Shown here piece by piece: positions 1 through 8,150 of a DNA stretch of 64,000 nt (its first letter is position 1; every line of letters starts with the position of its first letter). Origin of the DNA: Oxalobacteraceae bacterium CAVE-383 (GTDB lineage Bacteria > Pseudomonadota > Gammaproteobacteria > Burkholderiales > Burkholderiaceae_D); assembly GCA_004134995.1 (NCBI GenBank), contig REGP01000003.1:434001-498000 (forward strand). Direction: 5' to 3'. A program made the translations under genes and the position numbers. The notes beneath the pieces were generated by a model. The model was not told the DNA's origin. It did no database searches and worked only from the letters and a program-made list of their open reading frames with translations.

Positions 1-297
1 GATCCCAAATTCCGGGCGCCGCGCTTCAGCCAGTACTTGGACGCGGTCGAGGCGCTGCGGCAATTCGCGCAGGAGCGGCACGGCAAATCGGTACTGGCCC
101 TGGCGGTGCGCTGGATCCTGGACCAAGGGCCGACCATCGCCCTGTGGGGCGCCCGCAAGCCGGAGCAACTGGCCGGTCTCCAGGATGCCTTCGGCTGGAA
201 GCTGAGCGCTGGCGACCTGGCGGAAATAGATGCCATCCTCGATCGCCACATCAAGGATCCCGTCGGCCCCGAATTCATGGCGCCGCCGACACGCTGA
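1..297 (+). CDS. Aldo/keto reductase, C-terminal fragment (cut by window start)
   Basis: The frame is open from base 1 and stops at 297, so only about the last 98 residues of the protein are seen. The residues include ALAVRWILDQGPTIALWGARKP followed by a helix ending in LAEIDAILDRH, which is the usual C-terminal end of the AKR barrel (cofactor-binding loop and last helix). It would be an NAD(P)H-dependent oxidoreductase of unknown substrate. A second, complete AKR follows 41 bases downstream on the same strand, so the two may be co-transcribed. The TTG at 37 is an internal codon, not a start. Confidence 0.8.
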   Translation, partial: DPKFRAPRFSQYLDAVEALRQFAQERHGKSVLALAVRWILDQGPTIALWGARKPEQLAGLQDAFGWKLSAGDLAEIDAILDRHIKDPVGPEFMAPPTR

Positions 298-338
298 ACG
301 CCGCGATCCCCAACGCCATCCCGTAAGCGGAGCAGAAA

Positions 339-1355
339 ATGCAAAAACGCACCATTGGAACCTCGAACCTTCAAGTCGCCCCTCTCGTCTTCGGCGCCAA
401 CGTATTCGGGTGGACGGCCGACCAGCGCACTGCCTTCTCGCTTCTCGACACCTTCGTCGACCAGGGCCTGAACTTTGTCGATACCGCCGACAGCTACTCG
501 CACTGGGCCGAGGGCAATCAGGGCGGCGAGTCCGAAACGATCATCGGCAAGTGGTTCAGGCAAAGCGGCAAGCGCGACAAGATCGTGCTGGCGACCAAGG
601 TCGGCATGTGGAAGCAACGGCCGGGGCTGTCGGCGGCGAACATTGAAGCCGCCGTCAACGATTCGCTGCGCCGCCTGCAGACCGATTACATCGACGTCTA
701 TTTCTCTCACATCGACGACCATGAAACGCCGTTCGAAGAGACGCTTGGCGCGTATCAGAAGCTGATCGGCGCAGGAAAGGTGCGGGTTATCGGCGCATCG
801 AACTTCGGCGGCGAGCGGCTCAATGCAGCCATGGAGGCATCCAAGGCATTGGGCCTGCCGGCATATCAGGTGCTCCAGCCGGAGTACAACCTTTACGATC
901 GGATGGCTTACGAGAACGATCTTGAGCCGGTCGCGCGAGCGCACAAATTGGCCGTGGTCACTTATTTCAGCCTGGCGAGCGGTTTCCTGAGCGGAAAATA
1001 CCGTTCGAAGGCGGATACGGCAAAAGGTGCGCGGGGGGCGCTGGTGGACAAATACCTCAACGAACGCGGACTGCGGATCGTCGATGCCCTGGTTGAGGTG
1101 GCCAGGCGCAACAACACTGCGCCTGCGACCGTGGCGCTGGCCTGGATCATCGCGCGTCCGAGCGTGACGGCGCCGATTGCAAGCGCAACGTCGGTGGCGC
1201 AAGTGGAAAGCCTGGCCGCGGCCACGCGCCTGCAATTATCTTCCGATGACATGCAACTGCTTGCCGAGGCCAGCGCGCCGCGAAACAACCGCTCCGCGCA
1301 AGACAGGCAACGGCCCATTGCCATGCGCTCGAAACATCGTTCCAAACGGGATTGA
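339..1355 (+). CDS. Aldo/keto reductase family oxidoreductase
   Basis: This 338-residue protein has the AKR signature order: N-terminal beta hairpin (MQKRTIGTSNLQVAPLVFGA), the catalytic Asp-Tyr region DTADSYS, the Lys-containing strand VLATKVG, then DYIDVYFSHIDD and the cofactor-binding C-terminal part. It resembles the YajO/Tas branch of soluble NADPH-dependent carbonyl reductases. The substrate cannot be told from sequence. An AGCGGAG ribosome-binding site lies just before the ATG. It follows another AKR on the same strand and converges on the tautomerase gene, 9 bases away. The C-terminus (last ~20 residues) is rich in Arg and Asn and probably disordered. Confidence 0.88.
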   Translation: MQKRTIGTSNLQVAPLVFGANVFGWTADQRTAFSLLDTFVDQGLNFVDTADSYSHWAEGNQGGESETIIGKWFRQSGKRDKIVLATKVGMWKQRPGLSAANIEAAVNDSLRRLQTDYIDVYFSHIDDHETPFEETLGAYQKLIGAGKVRVIGASNFGGERLNAAMEASKALGLPAYQVLQPEYNLYDRMAYENDLEPVARAHKLAVVTYFSLASGFLSGKYRSKADTAKGARGALVDKYLNERGLRIVDALVEVARRNNTAPATVALAWIIARPSVTAPIASATSVAQVESLAAATRLQLSSDDMQLLAEASAPRNNRSAQDRQRPIAMRSKHRSKRD

Positions 1356-1364
1356 TCCGGCCTG

Positions 1365-1553
1365 TCAGTCAGGCTCCGACCAGAGCTTGCCGCCGGTCGC
1401 CCAGTTTTCGCGTTTGACGTCTTCGATGATGATGTCGACCGATGCGGCGCCGACGCCGAGCGTGGCGACGGTGGCTTCGGTCACTGCTTTGACGAATGCC
1501 CGCTTTTCTTCCGTGCTGCGGCCTTCGAATAACTGAACGTTGATGGTTGGCAT
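1365..1553 (-). CDS. 4-oxalocrotonate tautomerase-family protein
   Basis: A 62-residue protein starting Met-Pro-Thr-Ile. After removal of the Met, the N-terminal Pro is the general base of the tautomerase superfamily. The length and the beta-alpha-beta pattern (MPTINVQLFEGRS, then a helix EEKRAFVKAVTEA, then SVDIIIEDVKRENW) match 4-OT, which acts as a hexamer of ~62-residue subunits on 2-hydroxymuconate-type enols. A conserved Arg is present in the first loop. No other meta-cleavage gene sits beside it, so the substrate is open. It converges with the aldo/keto reductase. Confidence 0.88.
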   Translation of the reverse strand: MPTINVQLFEGRSTEEKRAFVKAVTEATVATLGVGAASVDIIIEDVKRENWATGGKLWSEPD

Positions 1554-1899
1554 ATTTTTCTTTTCTGGCGAGTGGCTAGCGGGGAATAAGAATATGGATA
1601 ATCAGTCGCGACAGGACGGCGACAGCGCATCGAGCATGCGCAACAAGGCCGGCCATTCCAGTATCCCTTCGGGCGCGCCGTCGCCGGCTAAAATTATAAA
1701 GCAGGCTGTCAGGACTACGTGGTAATACGTTCCGAAAAAAATCAGCATGAAATTAATTCGCCGATGGCCTGGCGCGCATGCCCGATAATGGCCTCCGGCC
1801 CGAGGCAGCATTGTCTGCGTCGGGCCGCGGACACACATAAACCACAGATGAAATAAATTGGTGGCAGAATACCGTTGCCACCACATAGGGGACCAATGA
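1554..1899. other. Gene-free stretch upstream of dctA
   Basis: No convincing coding sequence is present. The stretch becomes AT-rich towards dctA. A 7-bp hairpin, GGTGGCA (1860-1866) with TGCCACC (1876-1882), ends 17 bases before the dctA ATG and could act in the 5' leader. Its TGGCA and TTGC blocks recall a sigma-54 promoter, but the GG-to-GC spacing is 12 instead of 10, so I do not call one. Confidence 0.5.
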
Positions 1900-3231
1900 A
1901 TGGACAAGAAGCCGTTATATAAATCGTTGTATATACAAGTCATCACGGCAATCATCATCGGCGTGCTGTTGGGCCATTTCTATCCCGACACCGGCGCCGC
2001 CATGAAGCCGCTTGGCGATGGATTCATCAAACTGATCAAGATGATCATCGCGCCGATCATTTTCTGTACGGTGGTGATCGGCATTGCCGGCATGGAAGAT
2101 ATGAAAAAGGTCGGCAAGACCGGCGGCCTGGCGCTGCTGTATTTTGAGGTCGTCAGCACGCTGGCGCTGTTGGTCGGCCTGGTGATCGTCAATGTGCTGC
2201 AGCCGGGCGTCGGCATGAATGTGGATGTGTCGACGCTCGATACCAAGAGCATCGCCTCGTATACCGGCCCCGGCAAGATCGGCACCGTGACCGAGTATCT
2301 GATGCACATCATTCCGAACAGCATGATCGATGCGTTCGCCCAAGGCGACGTGCTGCAGATCCTGCTGATCTCGGTGCTGTTCGGGTTTGCGCTGCACAGG
2401 TTCGGCGGCCGCGGCACGCTGGTGTTCGATGTCATCGAAAAAGGTTCGCATGTGCTGTTCGGCATCGTCGGCATGATCATGCGGCTGGCGCCGATCGGCG
2501 CGTTCGGCGCGATGGCGTTTACGATCGGCAAGTACGGCATCGGCAGCCTGTTCTCGCTGGGCAAGCTGATGGGCACGTTTTACCTGACCTGCCTGCTCTT
2601 CATCTTTGTGGTGCTGGGCATCGTCGGCCGCCTGCACGGTTTCAGCGTCTGGAAGTTCGTCCGCTACATCAAGGAAGAATTGCTGATCGTGTTGGGTACC
2701 TCGTCGTCCGAAACAGTGCTGCCGCGCATGATGGCCAAGCTGGAAAACCTGGGCGTGAAGAAATCGGTAGTGGGCCTGGTGATTCCAACCGGCTATTCCT
2801 TCAATCTGGACGGCACGGCCATTTACCTGACCATGGCCGCGGTGTTCATTGCGCAGGCAACCAATACGCCGATGACGCTGACGCAGCAGATCACCTTGCT
2901 GGCCGTGCTGCTGCTGACCTCCAAGGGCGCGGCAGGCATCACCGGCAGCGGCTTCATCGTGCTGGCGGCCACGCTGTCGGCGGTGGGCCATGTGCCGGTG
3001 GAAGGCCTGGCGCTGATTCTGGGCGTGGACCGTTTCATGTCGGAAGCGCGGGCGCTGACCAATACCGTCGGCAACGGCGTGGCGACCCTGATCGTGGCGC
3101 GCTGGACCGGCGACGTCGATATGGCGCGCATGAACGCGAAACTCAATAACGAAACCACGGACGATGCAGCCGCGCCGGAAGCGGTGCTCGATGCCGAGAC
3201 CGCGAAGATGGATGTGTCGCGGCACGGATAA
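1900..3231 (+). CDS. dctA: C4-dicarboxylate:cation symporter DctA
   Basis: A 443-residue inner-membrane carrier of the DAACS family that imports succinate, fumarate and malate with protons or sodium. The full family pattern is present: eight hydrophobic segments, the HP1 serine motif [10 protein letters not shown], the NLDGTAIY motif of TM7, HP2 with [12 protein letters not shown], and TM8 [14 protein letters not shown], where the Arg binds a substrate carboxylate. The length fits E. coli DctA (428). AGGGGA upstream gives the ribosome-binding site for the ATG at 1900; an out-of-frame ATG lies at 1896. The gene stands alone and ends in a strong terminator. Compare the divergent paralogue at 29952-31340. 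Confidence 0.95.
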   Translation: MDKKPLYKSLYIQVITAIIIGVLLGHFYPDTGAAMKPLGDGFIKLIKMIIAPIIFCTVVIGIAGMEDMKKVGKTGGLALLYFEVVSTLALLVGLVIVNVLQPGVGMNVDVSTLDTKSIASYTGPGKIGTVTEYLMHIIPNSMIDAFAQGDVLQILLISVLFGFALHRFGGRGTLVFDVIEKGSHVLFGIVGMIMRLAPIGAFGAMAFTIGKYGIGSLFSLGKLMGTFYLTCLLFIFVVLGIVGRLHGFSVWKFVRYIKEELLIVLGTSSSETVLPRMMAKLENLGVKKSVVGLVIPTGYSFNLDGTAIYLTMAAVFIAQATNTPMTLTQQITLLAVLLLTSKGAAGITGSGFIVLAATLSAVGHVPVEGLALILGVDRFMSEARALTNTVGNGVATLIVARWTGDVDMARMNAKLNNETTDDAAAPEAVLDAETAKMDVSRHG

Positions 3232-3274
3232 ACCGCCATGGCGGGCATGCGCCTGCCGGTATATTGCAAACAGG

Positions 3275-3310
3275 AAAGCCCGGCGTTCATCGCGAACGCC
3301 GGGCTTTTTC
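3275..3310 (+). terminator. Rho-independent terminator of dctA
   Basis: A perfect 14-bp stem (3275-3288 pairs with 3294-3307, core AGCCCGGCGTTC) with a 5-base loop is followed by a T run. It lies 44 bases after the dctA stop codon. Confidence 0.9.
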
Positions 3311-3671
3311 CATTGCGGCAATGAATGCCTGAACGGCTTCGCCATGGAGATGCACGGTTTCTTGCGCAAGCCGCACTTCCGTGGTGAAAACGCATCATTT
3401 TTATGCGTTCAATTCCGGTGATTACCCGACGCCGGCCCCCTCTGTCCCGTCTCTGTCCCGATCAATATTTGTCCGCATTATTTATAAGGGACATTTAAGG
3501 ACATCGATGCGGATTTTCAAAATCGAAAGCACAGCAAATCCGGACGTCCATCAAGGCTGGGCCTGCACGATGCTATCAATCGGCCATGTCAATACGTTTT
3601 TTACCGTACGCGTTCTGCCGAACGCGCCGTTTGACACGAGGCATGTAAACCACTTTACTGGAGAAGTCGAG
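3311..3671. other. Gene-free region before the nitrile hydratase operon
   Basis: About 360 bases between the dctA terminator and the DUF1097 gene. An open frame from 3381 runs into DUF1097, but its first ~97 residues look non-coding, and a good ribosome-binding site (GGAGAA) selects the ATG at 3672. The region holds the TGTCC half-site cluster listed separately and presumably the operon promoter. Confidence 0.55.
3443..3504. promoter_or_regulatory. Cluster of TGTCC/GGACA half-sites upstream of the nitrile hydratase operon
   Basis: Within 62 bases there are TGTCCC at 3443 and 3454, TGTCC at 3470, GGGACA at 3488 and GGACAT at 3499, in both direct and inverted arrangement. Such a cluster suggests cooperative binding of a regulator. 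The GlxA/AraC-type protein at the end of the operon is the natural candidate. This is inference. Confidence 0.45.
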
Positions 3672-4172
3672 ATGAAGCAGATCAGCGCATATACCGTCAG
3701 CATCGGATTCCTGGCATTTGTCGATACCTATTTGACGGGGACGATCCTGCCGGTTCCTGTTTGGGTAACTTTTATCGCATGGGCGTCTTTTTTTATTGTC
3801 GGAGGGGGTAAAGCCGGTTTCGTAAAAAGCCTTGCATCCAACCTGAGCGGCCTGGCAATCAGTTCCGCGACACTGCTGGTGATCTCGTATTTCAACGGGA
3901 CGCCGTTCGCGGCGGCAGTGCTGGTCGGAATAGGCAGCGCCTGCATGGTATTGGCATCGCAGTTCAAGCTGTTGAATATATTGCCGGCAATCGTCTGGGG
4001 GTTCGCGTCGACGGTCGGCACCACCGTTGCGACCGGAAAGGCGATTACGACGATCGGTTACGACAATCCGGCCATCGTCGCGGCCGTCGCGTTGCTGACG
4101 GGGGCCATATTCGGTTATGTGTCCGAATTGATTGGCGAAGCATTGCAGTCGAAATCCAGTCAGCTTGCCTGA
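3672..4172 (+). CDS. DUF1097 family membrane protein
   Basis: A 166-residue, very hydrophobic protein with five or six predicted membrane helices (for example IGFLAFVDTYL, VTFIAWASFFIVGG, LAISSATLLVISYF, ILPAIVWGFAST, IVAAVALLTGAIFGYVSELIGEAL). It matches my memory of the DUF1097 family (the E. coli YcdZ group), whose function is not established. I chose the ATG at 3672 because GGAGAA lies at proper distance and the family begins there. It ends 18 bases before the nitrile hydratase beta gene, so it is probably the first gene of that operon. A role in passing nitrile, amide or metal across the membrane is a guess from context only. Confidence 0.72.
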   Translation: MKQISAYTVSIGFLAFVDTYLTGTILPVPVWVTFIAWASFFIVGGGKAGFVKSLASNLSGLAISSATLLVISYFNGTPFAAAVLVGIGSACMVLASQFKLLNILPAIVWGFASTVGTTVATGKAITTIGYDNPAIVAAVALLTGAIFGYVSELIGEALQSKSSQLA

Positions 4173-4190
4173 TATTTATTGGAGATAAAA

Positions 4191-4949
4191 ATGAAGTTAC
4201 AACATTCGCTTGGCGGCCTGGAGAATCTGGGTCCGGTCAATCTGGAAAAAAACGTGTTCGTTCAGGAATGGGAGAAACGCATATTCGGCATCCATACCGT
4301 GATGATGGCGGAGAGCGCCCATCTCGCCGAAGCGCTGCCCCGCTATCCGGTCGGCGAGTTGCCGACCAGCTTCAAGGAAACCTGGACCTGGGCATCGCTG
4401 CGCACCGGTGCCGAAGCCATGCAGCCTTTCGAATACTTCAAGTACCGTTACTACGAAAAGTGGCTGATGGGAATCAGCCAGTATTTTGTCGATAAAGGGT
4501 ATGTCGACGGCGAAGAGCTGAAGCAGCTGACCATGAACTATGCGGTGAGCCCCGCAACGGCGTTGCCGGTCAAGCCCAATCCGGCATTGAAAGAGCAGAT
4601 TCTCGACTATCTGAATCGCGGCGACTCCGGCTTGCGCGCACTGCCGGCGCCTCCGCGTTTTGCGGTTGGCGACGAAGTCGTCGTCGCCGATCCGCTGGCC
4701 GCGGATCACACGCGCCTGCCCGGCTATCTGCGAAATAAAGTCGGCGTTGTCACGGAAGTGTATCCGGGCGCTTTCGAATATTTCGTCTCCACCGGTCCGG
4801 ATGGGCTGGAAGGCGCAATGTCGGTCTATTGCGTCCGCTTCGAGGCCGAAGCGATATGGGGCAAGGATATGTGTGAGCCGAACACCAAAATTTATGCGGA
4901 CTTGTTCGATGTCTATATTGCGGGCAAGTCGCAAGACGCCGGCCATTGA
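4191..4949 (+). CDS. nthB: Nitrile hydratase subunit beta
   Basis: The beta subunit of nitrile hydratase (252 residues) forms the heterodimer with alpha that hydrates nitriles to amides in the cytoplasm. The N-terminus follows the family pattern (LGGLENLGPV, then EWEKRIFGIHTVMMAE), and the C-terminal SH3-like domain contains the typical LPGYLRNKVGVV and a VYCVRFEAEAIWG stretch. The ATG at 4191 has GGAG ten bases upstream; a TTG at 4179 overlaps that site and is unlikely. Beta before alpha is the order known for cobalt-type enzymes (Rhodococcus rhodochrous J1), whereas most iron-type operons have alpha first. Confidence 0.93.
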   Translation: MKLQHSLGGLENLGPVNLEKNVFVQEWEKRIFGIHTVMMAESAHLAEALPRYPVGELPTSFKETWTWASLRTGAEAMQPFEYFKYRYYEKWLMGISQYFVDKGYVDGEELKQLTMNYAVSPATALPVKPNPALKEQILDYLNRGDSGLRALPAPPRFAVGDEVVVADPLAADHTRLPGYLRNKVGVVTEVYPGAFEYFVSTGPDGLEGAMSVYCVRFEAEAIWGKDMCEPNTKIYADLFDVYIAGKSQDAGH

Positions 4950-4976
4950 CCTTCAATTTGATCACGGGAGAAACAT

Positions 4977-5603
4977 ATGAGCGATTTGTTTAAATATAGC
5001 GATGAGCGCGAGGCGGCCAATGCAGCCAAGGTCGGCGCGCTTGAAACCCTTTTAATCAAAAAGGGCGTATTGGGAAGCGACTCCGTCGACACGGTCCTGC
5101 AGCATTTCGAGACCGTGGCCGGGCCATTCAACGGCGCGCGGATTGTCGCTCGCGCGTGGGCCGATCCGGCGTATAAGCAACGCCTGATCGACGACACCCC
5201 CGCGGCCATTTCCGAGCTGAACTTTCCGCTTGGCATGGACGGCGCCGAGGGCGAGCACATGAAGGCCGTCGCCAACAGCGGGTCGGTTCACAATCTGGTG
5301 ATCTGCACCTTGTGTTCCTGTTATCCGTGGCCGGTGCTGGGACTTCCGCCGTATTGGTACAAGGACCCGGTCTTTCGTGCGCGCGGCGTGCGCGAGCCGC
5401 GCGCCGTACTGAGCGAGTTCGGGGTTCCCGTCGCGCCCGATGTCGAGGTAAAGGTATGGGACAGCAGCGCCCAGATCCGCTGGTTCGTCATTCCGGAGCG
5501 TCCGGCCAATACGGAACATCTGTCGGAAGAGGCGCTGGCGCAATTGGTTACGCCGGAGGCCATGATGGGCGTCGCGCTGGTGCAGGCAAATCAGGCGGCA
5601 TAG
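4977..5603 (+). CDS. nthA: Nitrile hydratase subunit alpha, cobalt type
   Basis: The catalytic subunit (208 residues) carries the metal site CTLCSC at residues 110-115. Cys110, Cys113, Ser114 and Cys115 provide the thiolate and amide ligands, two of the Cys being oxidised in the mature family. Thr in the second position marks cobalt-type enzymes; iron-type enzymes have Ser. The following YPWPVLGLPPYWYKDPVFRA and REPRAVLSEFG are diagnostic of the family. Spacing to beta is 27 bases and to the accessory gene 10. The CobW-type and NiCoT genes downstream agree with a cobalt centre. Thiocyanate hydrolase gamma shares the metal motif, but the rest fits nitrile hydratase. Confidence 0.94.
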   Translation: MSDLFKYSDEREAANAAKVGALETLLIKKGVLGSDSVDTVLQHFETVAGPFNGARIVARAWADPAYKQRLIDDTPAAISELNFPLGMDGAEGEHMKAVANSGSVHNLVICTLCSCYPWPVLGLPPYWYKDPVFRARGVREPRAVLSEFGVPVAPDVEVKVWDSSAQIRWFVIPERPANTEHLSEEALAQLVTPEAMMGVALVQANQAA

Positions 5604-5613
5604 GAGGTCATGC

Positions 5614-5949
5614 ATGTTCACTCGATTCGAAGAGTACGCGGCTTCCCAAATGCTGGGCCAGCCCGATTCGCCGCCGCGTACGCAGGGCAAGCTCTACTTC
5701 AGCCAGGACTGGCAAAGAACCGTGTACGGCCTGGCCATGGCGCTTTCCAAGGCGGGCTACTTCGAATGGGAGGATTTCCGCCAGCAGCTGATTGCCGCGA
5801 TTGCCGCGTGGGAAGCCGATGCTTGCGGCGGCGGCCAGACGCCCTGGGATTATTACGAGTGCTACACCAGCGCGCTGGTCAGCGTCCTCCGGCTGCAAGG
5901 CGTGCTCTCAAACGAAGAGCTTGATGCAATTGCCGGGCTGGCCCGCTAA
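5614..5949 (+). CDS. Nitrile hydratase accessory protein (beta N-terminus-like activator)
   Basis: A 111-residue protein homologous to the N-terminal half of nitrile hydratase beta (GKLYFSQDWQRTVYGLAMALSKAGYFEWEDFRQQL). It matches the small activators (P14K, NhlE/NhhG) needed to load cobalt into the alpha subunit; in NhlE systems a complex of activator and alpha exchanges with apo enzyme. The start at 5614 has AGGAGG ten bases upstream. It sits between alpha and the CobW-type gene. The assignment as self-subunit-swapping chaperone follows from the family; nothing in the sequence proves the mechanism here. Confidence 0.88.
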   Translation: MFTRFEEYAASQMLGQPDSPPRTQGKLYFSQDWQRTVYGLAMALSKAGYFEWEDFRQQLIAAIAAWEADACGGGQTPWDYYECYTSALVSVLRLQGVLSNEELDAIAGLAR

Positions 5950-6000
5950 CGCGGGACGATACGGCCTCTTCGACAATATCGGCTTTGGAGAAAATTATCA

Positions 6001-6986
6001 TGAGTATGGCGAAAATTCCCGTCACCATCATTTCCGGTTTCCTGGGTGCGGGCAAGACAACCCTGGTCAACCATTTGCTGTCGCAGGGCGAAAATGCGGG
6101 CATCGGCATTGTCGTGAATGAATTCGGCGAAGTGGGCGTCGACGGCGACCTCATCGTCGCCGATGAAGACGCCGTCATCGAAATCAGAAACGGTTGCGTA
6201 TGCTGCACGGTGCGTACCGATCTGGTTCAAGGCGTCAAAACGCTTTTATCGCGCAGCCAGGTACCCCTCAAGCGTCTGATCGTGGAGACGTCGGGCATGG
6301 CCGACCCGGCGCCTGTATTGCAGACCTTCCTGGCGGATGCGGATCTGCTGACGCGGGTTGAGCTGGAAGCGGTCGTGACGGTGGTGGACGCGTTCCATAT
6401 CGCAGGCCAATTGGCAGACCCCGTCGTCCAGGAGCAGATTGCCTTTGCCGATCTGGTCATCCTGAACAAGACGGCGTTGTTGTCCGCCGAGGAGTGCATC
6501 GCGCCGCGGCAAGCCATCATGCAATTGAATCCCGATGTGCTTGTTATCAATGCCAATCACGCTGTTGTGGATGCGGCGCTGGTTTTCGGCGTCCAGCGCT
6601 TTTCCCTGCCGAACCTGCTTTCCATCGAGCCTGGAATACTGCAGGACGAACATGATCATGAGCATGATGCTTCCGTGACATCGTGCTCGGTGGTCTGCCG
6701 CAAGCCGATCGATGCGGACCGCTTCAACACATGGATCAACCGGCTGGTGCAGAAAGACGGCGCAAAGCTGATGCGCATGAAGGGGATATTGGATTTTGCC
6801 GATGAAGCCCGTCAGTTTTACTTTCATAGCGTGCATATGTTGCTGAATGCAAAGCCGGGCCGGCGCTGGAACGCGAACGACATCCGCGAAAGCAAATTTG
6901 TCTTTATAGGACGGGATCTCGATCCGGACACCCTGGCTTCGGGCTTTCTCGGCTGTGTGCGGGAAAACGAAGCGGAAGCGGCCTGA
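6001..6986 (+). CDS. CobW/COG0523 GTPase, probable metallochaperone of nitrile hydratase
   Basis: A 328-residue G3E-family GTPase. The Walker A motif SGFLGAGKTT comes near the N-terminus, followed by the family's metal-binding GCVCC motif, the ETSG loop and the base-recognition motif ILNKT. A short His/Asp/Glu run, EHDHEHD, lies at about residues 216-222 between the GTPase and C-terminal CobW domains and could hold metal. COG0523 proteins deliver metals (Co, Zn, Ni) at the cost of GTP; iron-type nitrile hydratases also have such activators. The ATG at 6001 is chosen because GGAG lies 10 bases upstream; a TTG at 5985 would swallow that site. Confidence 0.88.
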
Positions 6987-7032
6987 CGCTGAAGAAGCTG
7001 TCTTCTGAAACCTTAAAATTCCAAACATACCT

Positions 7033-8088
7033 ATGCTAAATTTCATCGGAAGTATTTTTGACGATCGCAGCAACAATGTCAGATTGAAAGTATTCACCCT
7101 GTACGCGTTTCTGGTTTGCGCCAATATCGCAGTCTGGGGCTGGGCATTCGCGGCGTTCAGGAACAGTCCCTTGCTGCTGGCATCGGCGGTCCTGGCCTAT
7201 ACGCTGGGGTTGCGCCATGCGGTCGACGCCGATCACATTGCGGCGATCGACAATGTGACGCGCAAGCTGATGCAGGAGAACAAGGCGCCGATCTCGACAG
7301 GCTTCTTCTTTTCATTGGGGCATTCGACCATGGTGCTCCTGATGTCCGTCGCCGTCGCCATTGCCGCCGTGATCCTGCAATCGCATTTTGATGAAATGAA
7401 AAGCGTGGGCGGCGTTATCAGCACCAGCATCTCGGCGCTGTATCTTTGCTTGCTGGCGTTTTTCAATGTACTGGTGCTGCTGTCGGTCATCAAGGCTTTC
7501 AAGGCGGCCAGGCATAATAAGTCCGTCCAGGTCGAAGATATGGATGTATTGAGCAACGGCGGCTTGCTGGCCCGGATATTCCGGCCGCTTTTCCGGATGG
7601 CCTCGAGGAGCTGGCATATGTTCCCCGTCGGATTCCTGTTCGGCCTCGGCTTCGATACGGCCTCTGAAGTGGCATTGTTCGGGATGTCCGCCGCGGAAGC
7701 CGCCAAAGGCACGTCGTTATGGACCATTCTGGTTTTCCCCGCGTTGTTTACCGCCGGGATGTCGCTGGTCGATACTTCGGATGCGACGCTCATGATGGGC
7801 GCGTATGGATGGGCATTTAAAAAGCCGATCCGAAAGCTTTATTACAATATAACGATTACTCTGGTCTCCGTGCTGGTCGCCGTCGGCATCGCAAGCATTG
7901 AAATTCTTGGTTTGATTCAGGACAAGATGGCGCTGTCCGGCGTTTTTTGGAATGTCGTCGCGCAGATGAACCGCAACTTCGGGCTCCTGGGGTATGTCAT
8001 TATCGGGATATTCATGGCCAGCTGGATTATTTCGATACTTATCTACAAGCTCTGCCGTTACGACGATATCGATGTGATACTGGTGTAG
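7033..8088 (+). CDS. nhlF: NiCoT-family cobalt/nickel permease (NhlF-like)
   Basis: A 351-residue inner-membrane metal importer with about eight helices. The four NiCoT signatures are present: RHAVDADHI in TM2, the essential His/Asp motif; FFSLGHSTMV in TM3; LGFDTASEVALF in TM5; and GMSLVDTSDATLMMGAYGW. Placement after a cobalt-type nitrile hydratase parallels NhlF of R. rhodochrous J1, which supplies cobalt. Specificity for cobalt over nickel is inferred from context. No strong ribosome-binding site precedes the ATG. This is the last structural gene of the operon. Confidence 0.9.
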   Translation: MLNFIGSIFDDRSNNVRLKVFTLYAFLVCANIAVWGWAFAAFRNSPLLLASAVLAYTLGLRHAVDADHIAAIDNVTRKLMQENKAPISTGFFFSLGHSTMVLLMSVAVAIAAVILQSHFDEMKSVGGVISTSISALYLCLLAFFNVLVLLSVIKAFKAARHNKSVQVEDMDVLSNGGLLARIFRPLFRMASRSWHMFPVGFLFGLGFDTASEVALFGMSAAEAAKGTSLWTILVFPALFTAGMSLVDTSDATLMMGAYGWAFKKPIRKLYYNITITLVSVLVAVGIASIEILGLIQDKMALSGVFWNVVAQMNRNFGLLGYVIIGIFMASWIISILIYKLCRYDDIDVILV

Positions 8089-8150
8089 CCGGGAGGCGAT
8101 GGCAAGTGCTCAGTGCGTTTGATTTTCTGGCTTGAAAGGCGGTTTTATCC

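Noticed and set aside
1860-1882. Possible sigma-54 promoter before dctA (TGGCA...TTGC)
   Set aside because: The GG-to-GC spacing is 12, not 10, and the blocks are better explained as arms of a 7-bp hairpin.
3381-3671. N-terminal extension of the DUF1097 gene
   Set aside because: The frame is open, but the residues show no hydrophobic pattern, and a good ribosome-binding site stands directly before the ATG at 3672.
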